Positions 7,308 through 14,462 are shown, counted from the first letter of the stretch. The stretch: DNA of 16,407 nt from Candidatus Sodaliphilus limicaballi (GCA_018065815.1 JAGHSP010000239.1:1-16407); one strand, 5' to 3'. Notes: generated from the letters alone by a model not told the origin. Numbers and translations are program-made.

Positions 7308-8390
7308 TCAGAGGTATTTCTGGACGGCTGCTTTGAGGTTGTTGCCGTCTTCTACTCTCTGCACGATTTCGCCGTTCTTGATGATGAATGTGGTGGGGAC
7401 ACCGGCCACAGCGTAGGCACCCACGCATGTAGCATACTCTCCCTTTGGCTCATACACGGTGATCCAGGGCAGGCTGCGTGCAGCTTCGTGCCAAGTCACG
7501 TTGTCGGGGTCAAGGCTCACCTGGTAGATTTCCAGGCCTCTGCTCTTGTTGGCGGTGTAGATATCGTTGAGCAGTTTGTTGTAAACAGGAGAGAAGTCGG
7601 CGTCATAGATGGTGAAGTTGAGCAGCACCACGCTATGTTGCTTGGTCACCTCTGAAAGTTTGAAGTTCTTGCCGGTGTAGTCGTTCAGCTCGATGTCGAT
7701 GAGAGCGGCCTCGGTTGCCTGGATAGTGTCGGATGGAGCCGATGCTGCACGGCGACGCTGTTGTCCTGCCAGAAGCACGTTCACAAGATACTCGGTGCGC
7801 GGGTCGTTGGGACGGAATGAGTTGAAAGAGTTTGCCACGGCGCCGATGATGCGCAGGTCGGAATCATCGAGCGGGTCAAACAACGGGCGGCCGTTAATGT
7901 TTTTGTTGATAACATAATAGGCAACGATGCCTGCGGGGTCAACGATGATTTCCTTGGCCAACTTGTCCTTGAAAGCCTTGATTTGGGCAGGCGATGCATT
8001 GCTCGAGAGACCTTGTGCTTCCTTGTCGATCTTCATGATCTGCTCGGCATGGTCGCTTCCGCTCAAAGTGAAGTCGGTGTCAAAGGCATTGAATTTAGTG
8101 TTGATGGTGAGGTGGTCAAGGCTGTCGATGGGGAAGTAAACGGCCTTCTCGCCCATGCGCAGGCGGTAAATGTTGGGGTAGGCAGGAGCTTCAGCGCTCA
8201 CGCTGAACTCGCCGTCGCTATCCACGGTGATTGTGTCAAGACCTATCCACATGCCATTGCTTGATTCCTCAAGAATGAGTTTCACGCTATCGGTTGCGCC
8301 TTCAACCTTGCCTTCAACCTTGAACTGGTTGCCTGTGCACGAGCACAGCATGGCCACTGCAATTAATGCTAAATATAAATATCTTTTCAT
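7308..8390 (-). CDS. Lipoprotein with N-terminal DUF4369-like domain and catalytically degenerate thioredoxin domain
   Basis: A 360-residue exported lipoprotein. The signal peptide (1-17) ends in a lipobox-like LCSC, with Cys18 the likely lipidated residue. The segment from about 22 to 110 (KVEGKVEGATDSVKLILEES onward) looks like the DUF4369 beta domain that precedes TlpA-like thioredoxins in Bacteroidota. A helical linker follows, and the C-terminal part (about 230-360) is a thioredoxin/AhpC-type fold. It keeps VVLLNF (254-259), VSLDPDNVTWHEA and the cis-proline loop GVPTTF (Pro332). At the place of the usual WCxxC it reads DADFS, so both catalytic cysteines are replaced (Ala264 and Ser267); only Cys322 remains in the domain. 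It is therefore unlikely to be a thiol-disulfide oxidoreductase and may be a scaffold or binding protein. It stands alone, with its own promoter and terminator. Confidence 0.82.
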   Translation of the reverse strand: MKRYLYLALIAVAMLCSCTGNQFKVEGKVEGATDSVKLILEESSNGMWIGLDTITVDSDGEFSVSAEAPAYPNIYRLRMGEKAVYFPIDSLDHLTINTKFNAFDTDFTLSGSDHAEQIMKIDKEAQGLSSNASPAQIKAFKDKLAKEIIVDPAGIVAYYVINKNINGRPLFDPLDDSDLRIIGAVANSFNSFRPNDPRTEYLVNVLLAGQQRRRAASAPSDTIQATEAALIDIELNDYTGKNFKLSEVTKQHSVVLLNFTIYDADFSPVYNKLLNDIYTANKSRGLEIYQVSLDPDNVTWHEAARSLPWITVYEPKGEYATCVGAYAVAGVPTTFIIKNGEIVQRVEDGNNLKAAVQKYL

Positions 8391-8423
8391 TTGTTTAGAG
8401 TTTTCTTGAAAATTTTTCGGTTG

Positions 8424-8455
8424 CGAAATTACAAAAAATCTTGCAACTACACAAA
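8424..8455 (-). promoter_or_regulatory. Promoter of the thioredoxin-like lipoprotein gene
   Basis: On the reverse strand TTTG (complement of 8452-8455), a 20-nt spacer and TAATTTCG (complement of 8424-8431), one base off TAnnTTTG. The leader to the ATG at 8390 would be about 27 nt. Confidence 0.55.
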
Positions 8456-8479
8456 GTTTCTACATTATAGTTTAGAAAA

Positions 8480-8519
8480 ACACGCGTCAACGTGTGATGC
8501 AAAGTTGAGCCCGTTAACG
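8480..8519. promoter_or_regulatory. Possible operator region between divergent genes
   Basis: The 210-bp gap between the lipoprotein and esterase genes holds ACACG (8480-8484) / CGTGT (8491-8495) and an 8-bp perfect palindrome CGTTAACG (8512-8519), both between the two promoters. No regulator gene is adjacent. The arms are short and could be chance. Confidence 0.2.
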
Positions 8520-8534
8520 TTTTTTGTATCTCAT

Positions 8535-8569
8535 TTTGGGGTAGGTATAAGCGTAAATGCCTAAATTTG
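8535..8569 (+). promoter_or_regulatory. Promoter of the esterase gene
   Basis: TAAATTTG at 8562-8569, followed by C, is a perfect extended -7 box. The nearest TTTG (8535-8538) is 23 nt upstream, longer than the usual 19-21, so the -33 assignment is weak. The leader to ATG 8601 would be about 25 nt. Confidence 0.5.
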
Positions 8570-8600
8570 CGACGTGATAATAACTGAAATATTCAATTTG

Positions 8601-9401
8601 ATGAAACGAATATACATTTTTTTCCTTCTTATAGTCCTCTGCGTTAGCAGTTGGGCGGCAGGCAACATGCAGTCGCACGGCAGCATTTCGGGCGGCGGTT
8701 ACCACTTCTGGATTTATACCCCCGACAACTACGACACCAATCAGCCCACACCGGTGATTCTGTTCCTTCATGGCCGTTCGCTATGCGGGCACGACCTTAA
8801 TCGAGTGCTGCGTTATGGCACCCTCGATGCTATCAATAAGGGGCTTGCCCTCCCCGCTATTGTGCTTGCTCCCCAAAATCCAGGCGAGGCATGGAACCCT
8901 GCCAAGCTGATGGCCATTATCGAGTGGACCGAGCAGCATTACAATGTGGATAAGACCCGAATTTATGCCCTGGGCATGAGTTTGGGCGGATATGGCACGA
9001 TGGATTTTGCAGGTACTTACCCCGACAAGATTGCCGCTGCCATGGCATTGTGCGGCGGATGTTACCTTAAAGACATGAGCGGTCTGGGTGAACTCCCGTT
9101 CTGGATTATCCATGGCACAGCCGACCGTGCCGTGGGCATCAACGAGTCAAAGAAAGTGGTTTCTTATCTGCAAAGTGCTGGCAAGACCAAGCAATTAAGG
9201 TTTGACTGGCTCCCTGGTGCATCACACGGAGCCCTGGCGCGTGCTTTCTATCTCAAGGACACCTACGACTGGCTGTTTGCCCACACCCTTGCCGATCCCG
9301 GACGCCCCGTGGAACGAATGATTGACATCGACAACGATATCCTCAAACAGGCATATAGCGAGCTGCGTGAACTCAAAGCACTTGTCGATGAGGGTGACTA
9401 A
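8601..9401 (+). CDS. Secreted alpha/beta-hydrolase (esterase / phospholipase-carboxylesterase-like)
   Basis: A 266-residue exported serine hydrolase. A signal peptide covers about residues 1-20 (hydrophobic core YIFFLLIVLCV, likely cleavage after SWA or SWAA). The fold's landmarks are the oxyanion-region FLHG (55-58), the nucleophile elbow GMSLGG (Ser127), Asp175 in HGTADRAV and His209 in GASHG, a complete Ser-Asp-His triad. The layout resembles secreted feruloyl-esterase / polyhydroxybutyrate-depolymerase-like and prolyl-oligopeptidase-like small esterases. The true substrate cannot be read from sequence. The frame is open from 8574, but the ATG at 8601 starts directly before the basic signal-peptide n-region and is preferred. 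A charged C-terminal extension (about 236-266) follows the core fold. It is transcribed alone, divergent from the lipoprotein gene. Confidence 0.85.
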   Translation: MKRIYIFFLLIVLCVSSWAAGNMQSHGSISGGGYHFWIYTPDNYDTNQPTPVILFLHGRSLCGHDLNRVLRYGTLDAINKGLALPAIVLAPQNPGEAWNPAKLMAIIEWTEQHYNVDKTRIYALGMSLGGYGTMDFAGTYPDKIAAAMALCGGCYLKDMSGLGELPFWIIHGTADRAVGINESKKVVSYLQSAGKTKQLRFDWLPGASHGALARAFYLKDTYDWLFAHTLADPGRPVERMIDIDNDILKQAYSELRELKALVDEGD

Positions 9402-9450
9402 TTTCGCATACAACCATCTTTGGGGCTGCCATGCCTGGTAGTTCCGCTTT

Positions 9451-9477
9451 CTGATAGTATCAGTTATTTAAATAACT
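9451..9477. repeat. Two overlapping palindromes between convergent genes
   Basis: CTGATAGTATCAG (9451-9463) and AGTTATTTAAATAACT (9462-9477) are each perfect palindromes and share two bases. The second includes the toxin stop codon. The site lies between the convergent esterase and toxin genes and could act as a weak bidirectional transcription or RNA 3'-end signal. There is no T-run. Confidence 0.35.
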
Positions 9478-9730
9478 CAGAGTGAGACCCAAGTCTCACT
9501 AGTTCTATCACATCACCATTGAACCATATTAACAGGAAATCTCCTTTAATATGGCACTCCATGCAGTTCTTATAATCACCTATAAGTTTATGTGGCCGAT
9601 ATGTCGCGGGTAATTCCTCTTCATGGGATAACATGTTGATAACCTTTACTAAAGCCTTGATTTTAACTGGGTCGTTTTGATATTTCTTTAGATCTTTCTT
9701 GAATTGTGTTGAAGGAAAAATCTTTTTCAT
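9464..9730 (-). CDS. YafQ-family mRNA interferase toxin (type II toxin-antitoxin)
   Basis: An 88-residue protein of the RelE/YafQ toxin superfamily, ribosome-dependent endoribonucleases that cut mRNA in the A site. The C-terminal half carries HKLIGDY, ECHIKGDFLLIW and RLGSHSELF. His47, His60, Asp64 and His83 sit with nearly the same spacing as the four catalytic residues reported for E. coli YafQ (His50, His63, Asp67, His87), so the toxin is predicted to be active. The ATG overlaps the antitoxin stop codon by 4 nt (ATGA), the usual arrangement for coupled antitoxin-toxin translation. Length is normal for the family. The gene ends against the convergent esterase gene. Confidence 0.9.
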   Translation of the reverse strand: MKKIFPSTQFKKDLKKYQNDPVKIKALVKVINMLSHEEELPATYRPHKLIGDYKNCMECHIKGDFLLIWFNGDVIELVRLGSHSELFK

Positions 9731-9978
9731 TTCACGCCTAATTTACTTAGCATTTCTTCAGCCGTATCATACAGTTCAGTTGGCTTGTATTCTGTTCGTT
9801 CTTCGGCAGCCTTGAGCGCTGCTGCTGTCACCTCATTTGGTTCTTCGCTACTACATGCTTTGAGTAAAACACTCTCGACATAGTTGTTCAGTGCCCTATT
9901 CTCTGTTTTTGCAAGAACTTTAAGTTTCTCGAGTAAGTCCTCACGTAACCTGAAAGATACTTGTTTTCGTGTTGTCAT
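9727..9978 (-). CDS. Ribbon-helix-helix antitoxin of the YafQ-type pair
   Basis: An 83-residue antitoxin. The N-terminal segment (RKQVSFRLREDLLEKLKVLA, about residues 4-23, then NNYVESVLL) has the alternating strand and two helices of an Arc/RelB-type ribbon-helix-helix DNA-binding domain. The acidic C-terminal part (about 45-83) would wrap and neutralise the toxin. The frame is open to 10023, but the ATG at 9978 gives the typical compact RHH start and lies downstream of the promoter -7 box, so it is chosen. It precedes the toxin with a 4-nt overlap. An 8-bp inverted repeat within the promoter (10013-10038) is a likely autoregulatory operator. The family name DinJ/RelB is probable but not certain. 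Confidence 0.85.
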   Translation of the reverse strand: MTTRKQVSFRLREDLLEKLKVLAKTENRALNNYVESVLLKACSSEEPNEVTAAALKAAEERTEYKPTELYDTAEEMLSKLGVK

Positions 9979-10000
9979 ATTTTTGATATTGTTTAGACTG

Positions 10001-10038
10001 CAAAAGTAATATAATTGTATCACATTTGCAATACAATT
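10001..10038 (-). promoter_or_regulatory. Promoter and inverted-repeat operator of the toxin-antitoxin operon
   Basis: On the reverse strand a TTG -33 box (complement of 10029-10031), a 20-nt spacer and TACTTTTG (complement of 10001-10008), a perfect TAnnTTTG. AATTGTAT (10013-10020) and ATACAATT (10031-10038) form a perfect 8-bp inverted repeat, 18 bp between arm centres, lying over the spacer and the -33 box. Binding of the RHH antitoxin there would block RNA polymerase. Confidence 0.6.
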
Positions 10039-10051
10039 CTGTTTTTCTTGT

Positions 10052-10092
10052 AAAAAACAAAGAGTGTATCACATTGAGGTGACACACTCTTT
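10052..10092 (-). terminator. Rho-independent terminator of the M3 peptidase gene
   Basis: The stem pairs AAAGAGTGT (10059-10067) with ACACTCTTT (10084-10092). It continues through one mismatch into TCAC/GTGA, with a 6-nt loop (10073-10078). On the reverse strand it is followed by TTGTTTTTT. It lies about 40 nt after the stop at 10134. Confidence 0.85.
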
Positions 10093-10133
10093 ATGTTAAC
10101 CGGAGATATACTTGATGTTTCTCGATTGTTGTT

Positions 10134-12254
10134 TTACTTCAGACCGCGGTTGCGGAGCAGTGCGTCGGCGTTGGGCTCGTGGCCACGGAACTTCTTGTAG
10201 AGCACCATGGGGTCATCGGTGTCGCCAGCCTCAAGGATGAAGTGACGGTAGTCGTCGGCAGCCTGCTGGCTGAATGCGCCTTCGGTCTTGAAACGCTCCC
10301 AGCCGTCGGCCTCAAGCACCTGTGCCCACAGGTAAGTGTAATAGCCGCAGCTATACTGGTCGTTGTCGAAGATGTGCTTGAAGTAGGGGCTGCGATAGCG
10401 GAACTGTACCTCCTCGGGCATGTGCAGGCGGCGAGCCACTGAACGCTCAAACTTCTTCACGTCGATGTCGCCGCACCAGTTGAGCTTGTGCCACTCGATG
10501 TCGAGCAATGCTGCGCCCACGAGCTCGGTGGTCATGAAACCCTGGTTGAATTTAGATGACTCCTGGATCTTATCTACGAGTTCCTGGGGAATCACCTCGC
10601 CAGTCTTGTAGTGGCGGGCATAGTTTTTCATCACCTCGGGTACCCAAGCCCAATGCTCGTTGATCTGTGAGGGCAACTCCACGAGGTCACGGTCCACGTT
10701 GGTGCCTGAAAGACCGCGGAAAGGAGCTTGTGTGAGCATGCCGTGCAGTGCATGGCCAAACTCATGGAACATGGTCTCAACCTGGTCGATAGTAAGCAGT
10801 GAGGGGGTCTCGGCTGTGGGAGGTGTGAAGCTTCCCACGTTGTAGATGATGGGGCGCTCGCTATGACCATTGTAGTTATACTCTGACGCCATCTCGCTCA
10901 TCCATGCGCCTTGGGCCTTGGTGGGACGGGGGAAGTAGTCGGTCATGAACACTGCCAGGTGCTTGCCCTGCGCGTCCTTAACGTCATAGACGGTTACCTC
11001 GGGATTGTACTTGGGGGCATCTTTGAGCTCGGTGAAAGTGATGCCGTAGAGTTTGTTTGCAGCCCAGAAGACACCGTTCTTGAGCACGCTGTTAACTTCG
11101 AAATAAGGACGAACCTCTTCCTCGTTGAAGTTGAACTTCTGTTCCTTCACCTTGGCTGCGTAATAGTAGTAGTCATAGGGTGCAATCTTGAAGTTGCCGC
11201 CGTGAGCGTCGGCATAGGCCTGCATGTCTTTGACTTCTTCCTTCACCTTGGCGATAGCGGGCACGAAGAGCTGCATGAGCAGGTCCTCGGCTGCCTCAAC
11301 GGTGTGAGCCATCACGGGGTCAACTGCATAGTCGGCAAACGACTCAAATCCCAGCAGCTGTGCCTTGCGCTGGCGCAGCTTGATGAGTTGGTTGATGTTG
11401 CTGGAGTTGTTGCGCTCGTTGTCGCGGCTGGCGGTGTTAGTGTAGGTCTCATACATCTCGCGGCGCAGGTCGCGGTCGTCGGCGCTACCCAGCACGTCGA
11501 GACGAGTCGAAGCACTTGCGGTGAACGCCCACTTGGCGGGCTGACCCTTCTCGGTGGCCAGACGTTTTGCGTCCTCGACGGTATTCTTTGCAAGTCCGTT
11601 CAGGCGGGACTCGTTGTCAACCCAGATGATGCTCTCGGCGATTTCCTTCATCACGTTGTTAGTGAATTTGAGCGATATCTCCGACTGTTTCTTGTTGATT
11701 TCTTTGAGTTCGTTCTTCTGTTCTGTGCCGAGGAGTGCACCGTTGCGCACCATGCGCTTGTAGTACTTCTCGGTGAGGCGTTTCTGCACAGGTGTGAGTC
11801 CCAGGGCATCGGCGTTGTCATATACCTGCTTGATGCGTGCAAAGAGGCCTTCGTTCATGTAAACGTCATCGTTTTGTGCAGTCATCAAGGGCATGAATTC
11901 CTCGGCGATAGCGTGCATCTCGGGGGTGTTGTCACTCTCAACGAGAGCCATGAACACATAAGAAACCTTGTTCAGGGTCTCACCGCTGTTGTCGAGCGCG
12001 AGGACTGTGTTCTCAAAGTTGGGCTGTTCCTTGCATGCCACGATGTCGGCAATCTCCTTGTTCTGCTGCTCGATGCCGGCCTTGAGGGCGGGCATGTAGT
12101 GCTCATACTTAATCTTGTCAAACGGCGGAATACCATACTTGGTGGTGTAGGCCGTGAGGAAAGGATTGGTTTGTTTCACGTTTTTCTTGCTTGCTGCACT
12201 GGCCGCACCGCTCAAGCACAGCACCGCCAGCATGATTAATACAATCTTTTTCAT
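10134..12254 (-). CDS. dcp: Secreted M3-family metallopeptidase, peptidyl-dipeptidase Dcp-like
   Basis: A 706-residue zinc metallopeptidase of family M3A, which removes dipeptides from the C-terminus of short peptides or cuts oligopeptides. The zinc site HEFGH is at about 497-501, and the third ligand Glu526 (DLVELPSQINEHW) follows 25 residues after the second His, the expected M3 spacing. A signal peptide is visible (hydrophobic core IVLIMLAVLCL, likely cleavage at ASA near residue 20), so the enzyme is exported. E. coli Dcp is slightly shorter and lacks such a leader. The frame is open to 12302, but ATG 12254 starts the signal peptide and is preferred. It is a single-gene unit with its own promoter and terminator. 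A long open frame opposite it is an artefact of GC-rich third positions. Dcp versus oligopeptidase A cannot be separated by eye. Confidence 0.9.
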   Translation of the reverse strand: MKKIVLIMLAVLCLSGAASAASKKNVKQTNPFLTAYTTKYGIPPFDKIKYEHYMPALKAGIEQQNKEIADIVACKEQPNFENTVLALDNSGETLNKVSYVFMALVESDNTPEMHAIAEEFMPLMTAQNDDVYMNEGLFARIKQVYDNADALGLTPVQKRLTEKYYKRMVRNGALLGTEQKNELKEINKKQSEISLKFTNNVMKEIAESIIWVDNESRLNGLAKNTVEDAKRLATEKGQPAKWAFTASASTRLDVLGSADDRDLRREMYETYTNTASRDNERNNSSNINQLIKLRQRKAQLLGFESFADYAVDPVMAHTVEAAEDLLMQLFVPAIAKVKEEVKDMQAYADAHGGNFKIAPYDYYYYAAKVKEQKFNFNEEEVRPYFEVNSVLKNGVFWAANKLYGITFTELKDAPKYNPEVTVYDVKDAQGKHLAVFMTDYFPRPTKAQGAWMSEMASEYNYNGHSERPIIYNVGSFTPPTAETPSLLTIDQVETMFHEFGHALHGMLTQAPFRGLSGTNVDRDLVELPSQINEHWAWVPEVMKNYARHYKTGEVIPQELVDKIQESSKFNQGFMTTELVGAALLDIEWHKLNWCGDIDVKKFERSVARRLHMPEEVQFRYRSPYFKHIFDNDQYSCGYYTYLWAQVLEADGWERFKTEGAFSQQAADDYRHFILEAGDTDDPMVLYKKFRGHEPNADALLRNRGLK

Positions 12255-12315
12255 ATTATTATTGTTTGTTTGTTGTCGGTAACGATGGGTTAATGTTCCC
12301 ACCTGAAATAAACTG

Positions 12316-12347
12316 CAAAGATAGTGATTTTTTTACGAAAGACGAAA
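12316..12347 (-). promoter_or_regulatory. Promoter of the M3 peptidase gene
   Basis: On the reverse strand TTTC (complement of 12344-12347), a 20-nt spacer and TATCTTTG (complement of 12316-12323), then C. The -33 box lies inside the 14-bp tandem repeat at 12337-12364. The leader is about 55 nt. Confidence 0.6.
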
Positions 12348-12368
12348 AACGAAAGACGAAAAACGAAA
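12337..12368. repeat. 14-bp direct tandem repeat upstream of the M3 peptidase promoter
   Basis: GAAAGACGAAAAAC occurs twice without gap (12337-12350, 12351-12364), followed by a third start GAAA. The repeat covers the -33 box and the region just upstream. A change in copy number would shift or duplicate the TTTC/TTTCG box. Confidence 0.7.
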
Positions 12369-12409
12369 CTTCCCGACCGACTTCCCCCACAGAGTTACTA
12401 GTTTTTTCT

Positions 12410-12427
12410 CTCGGGGAACTCGGGGAG
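12410..12427. repeat. Intergenic 9-bp direct repeat
   Basis: CTCGGGGAA and CTCGGGGAG lie back to back downstream of the GT-A glycosyltransferase gene. The period equals that of the arrays at 1948 and 7195. The 230-nt gap around it (12255-12484) holds only the peptidase promoter, the 14-bp repeat and this repeat; no clear terminator for the GT operon is seen. Confidence 0.45.
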
Positions 12428-12484
12428 GATATAATAAAGTGAAAAAAATCCCTTATTCCTGCTTAATCTGTGGCTGCGACTGGG

Positions 12485-13276
12485 TCACAGGTGTTTCCTG
12501 ATGTAGAGGATGCCGGCTGTCATGTTGCTGATGGCATGTAACAGTGGCACGCCGTGGTCGCGGTGCAGGCGATAGGAGATGAGAAACACGCGCGGAATCA
12601 TCGTCCAGGGATAGTCGATGTAGAGGAATGCGCCGCGGGCTTTGAGAGTGCCCGCCTCGCCCACGCGCGTTGATGATGTGGTGAGCCCGTTGTGCGTGAC
12701 GGCGTAGGCAGGGTAGTATTCGCATTTCAGTCCTGCTGCGATGGCATCGTGGATAAACACTTCTTCCTCACCGCAATGCAGCACAGGTGCCCCCAGGCCG
12801 AACAACTCGTTGAACGCTAGCTTGCCCTGCACGCTGCTGCGCCTGAATGCTATCTCAAACGAGGTGACATGGTAGTTCTTGGCAGGCTGCGCCAGGTTGA
12901 AATTCTTCTCGGGATAGGCGGTGTGTGTGCCGTGGGCCTTGAATGTGGCGATGTCGAGCTGGCTGTGTGTGGCGAAGATGAGTGCCACGGCAGTGAGGTC
13001 TTCGTGGGTGTAGGTGCAGTCGTCGTCGGCAATCATGCACACGTCGGCAGTAGCGTGCTTGATGCAGTTGTTGCGGTTGCGGCTCAACCCGCGCCCCTGC
13101 AGGTGTAGCACTGTCACGTCATCGCGAAGCAACGCCTGGGGCACAGACTCCATGGCCGAGCCGTCGCTGTGCTGCCACGACACCAGGTAGCTGATGCCGT
13201 CGCGCGACTCCAGCAACATCGATGGAATCCTCTCAATGCCGTTGTCAAGTGTCGATATGAGCAGTTGCAGTGTCAT
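12485..13276 (-). CDS. GT-A fold (family 2-like) glycosyltransferase
   Basis: A 263-residue soluble glycosyltransferase that would transfer a sugar from a nucleotide donor in the cytoplasm. After an atypical N-terminus, GRGLSRNRN (61-69) matches the G-x-S-x-A/N-R-N element before the metal site, and ADDDCTY (83-89) supplies the DxD aspartates (84-86). GEEEVFIHDAIAAG (169-182) is a plausible acceptor-side acidic motif, and a basic C-terminal segment (about 230-263) may touch the membrane. The family is clear, but donor and acceptor are not. The N-terminal strand lacks the usual I-I-P-x-Y-N and reads LQLLISTLDNG, so it is a divergent member. It lies 30 nt after the GT-B gene on the same strand and should share its promoter. 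Confidence 0.78.
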   Translation of the reverse strand: MTLQLLISTLDNGIERIPSMLLESRDGISYLVSWQHSDGSAMESVPQALLRDDVTVLHLQGRGLSRNRNNCIKHATADVCMIADDDCTYTHEDLTAVALIFATHSQLDIATFKAHGTHTAYPEKNFNLAQPAKNYHVTSFEIAFRRSSVQGKLAFNELFGLGAPVLHCGEEEVFIHDAIAAGLKCEYYPAYAVTHNGLTTSSTRVGEAGTLKARGAFLYIDYPWTMIPRVFLISYRLHRDHGVPLLHAISNMTAGILYIRKHL

Positions 13277-13296
13277 GTATTACAGTTAGTTGTCTT

Positions 13297-13337
13297 AAAA
13301 GTGCCATCAAAGGGACAGTCCCTTTGATGGCGCTTTT
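13297..13337. repeat. Near-perfect 41-bp palindrome across a gene end
   Basis: Two 20-nt arms (13297-13316 and 13318-13337) around a single A (13317), with one mismatch (T13302 opposite C13332). The core is CAAAGGGAC-A-GTCCCTTTG. It includes the stop and the last nine codons of the GT-B gene and lies in the 30-nt gap before the GT-A start. It could be a partial terminator, an mRNA stabiliser or a dispersed REP-like palindrome. Confidence 0.75.
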
Positions 13338-14455
13338 GATGCTATTATCTGCTGCCAGAAGTCGAGGTAGCGCTGTGCCACGACAGCTGCAGCGTTGTGC
13401 TTTTCCACAAACTCGCGGCTGCTGCGGCTCATCAGCGGCAACAGGTGCTTGTTGTCTATTATCCAGTTGAGCTTGGCCTCGATGTCGCCGTCAACGAGAG
13501 GGTTGACGTTGATAACGGGCTGGTTCTCGGTTTCGCCTATCAGCTCGTAATACTCGGGCTCGGCTCCGCTCACCGCCACCAGCCCTTGCGCCATTGCAAG
13601 CAACGCGTTGGTGGCAGGGGTGTAGCTGTATAGTTGGTCGAGCAGCACGTGGCTCGAACGCATCATGCCGATGTACTCGCTGTAAGGGACGCGTGTGGCA
13701 ACGGCCATTTCACATTCGTCGGGACGCTGGGCACACACTTTTTTCAATGCTTCGTGCATGCGGTCGGTGCCCTTGATCACGGTGCGGTCGGGCTGTATGC
13801 CTATGAAGAACTTCACCTTGCGAGGCGGCTCGGCCAGTTCGCGCATGGCTATTTCGCTGGTGTTGATGGGTATGCCTGCGTGTATCACGCGGTCGCCCAG
13901 CACGGGACGATAGGCAGCATAGTATTCCCACAGGCATGCCACGACGCCATCGATGTGGTCGATCACATAGTCGCTGTATTGCTTCATGAAGGGCTTGCCC
14001 CAGTTGTCCTGCTGCTGCGCCTGGTATTCGGGCGAGTTGACGTAGGGCGAGGGCTGGTCGCCCAGGCGGTAGTCGCTGTAGCGGAAGGTGTGGCCGTCGT
14101 GGCAGGCGTCGTAATAGACGCGGTCGGTTGCCAGCGCCGAGAGCACCACATGGCCGTTGTGACGCTTGAGGTAGTCGAGCACCCAGCGCACCTTGGCTGG
14201 CTTGAGGTCAAGGAAAATCTGACCTGCCAGCTGCACCACGTCAAACCCCCGCATCGAGGGCAGGGCGCGCATGATGTCGAGCACATAGCGCACCGCTCCC
14301 AGCGTGCCGGGACGTCGCAGCAAGTTGATGTCGCGGCGGGTGTCCATCCACGTCGATCCGTTGGATGCCACCACCGCTTCGTGCCCCAAGCGCCTGACCG
14401 AATCGGCCAGGCAGTTGTGCATATTGCTTGCGTCGCCCACAAATAATACCTTCAT
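13307..14455 (-). CDS. GT-B fold glycosyltransferase
   Basis: A 382-residue glycosyltransferase of the GT4/GT1-like GT-B fold. The N-terminal Rossmann half begins MKVLFVGDASNMHNCLADSV and LGHEAVVAS, typical of an acceptor domain. The linker and C-terminal donor domain start near residue 213 (KVKFFIGIQPD). The segment SSHVLLDQLYSYTPATNALL, then AMAQGLVAVSG and EPEYYE (267-304), corresponds to the nucleotide-sugar site of GT4 enzymes, where the usual E-x7-E pattern is not obvious. No membrane segment is seen, so it is cytoplasmic or peripheral. The ATG at 14455 sits about 4 nt from the predicted transcription start, making the mRNA nearly leaderless. Its last codons form half of a large palindrome (13297-13337). 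The donor sugar is unknown; with the downstream GT-A gene it likely builds a surface glycan. Confidence 0.78.
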   Translation of the reverse strand: MKVLFVGDASNMHNCLADSVRRLGHEAVVASNGSTWMDTRRDINLLRRPGTLGAVRYVLDIMRALPSMRGFDVVQLAGQIFLDLKPAKVRWVLDYLKRHNGHVVLSALATDRVYYDACHDGHTFRYSDYRLGDQPSPYVNSPEYQAQQQDNWGKPFMKQYSDYVIDHIDGVVACLWEYYAAYRPVLGDRVIHAGIPINTSEIAMRELAEPPRKVKFFIGIQPDRTVIKGTDRMHEALKKVCAQRPDECEMAVATRVPYSEYIGMMRSSHVLLDQLYSYTPATNALLAMAQGLVAVSGAEPEYYELIGETENQPVINVNPLVDGDIEAKLNWIIDNKHLLPLMSRSSREFVEKHNAAAVVAQRYLDFWQQIIASKAPSKGLSL

Positions 14456-14462
14456 AATGTTG

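Noticed and set aside
10911..12239. Long forward open frame of 442 codons opposite the M3 peptidase
   Set aside because: It mirrors the peptidase gene, which has clear family motifs. The translation is rich in Val, Leu and His as expected from antisense codon bias, with no promoter or recognisable domain.
12465..12489. CTGTG/CACAG inverted repeat at the end of the GT-A gene as a terminator
   Set aside because: Five base pairs with a loop of about 12 nt and no T-run on the reverse strand.
13634..14446. Forward open frame of 270 codons opposite the GT-B gene
   Set aside because: Antisense shadow of a gene with clear glycosyltransferase features; the composition (Val, His, Ala) is typical of such shadows.
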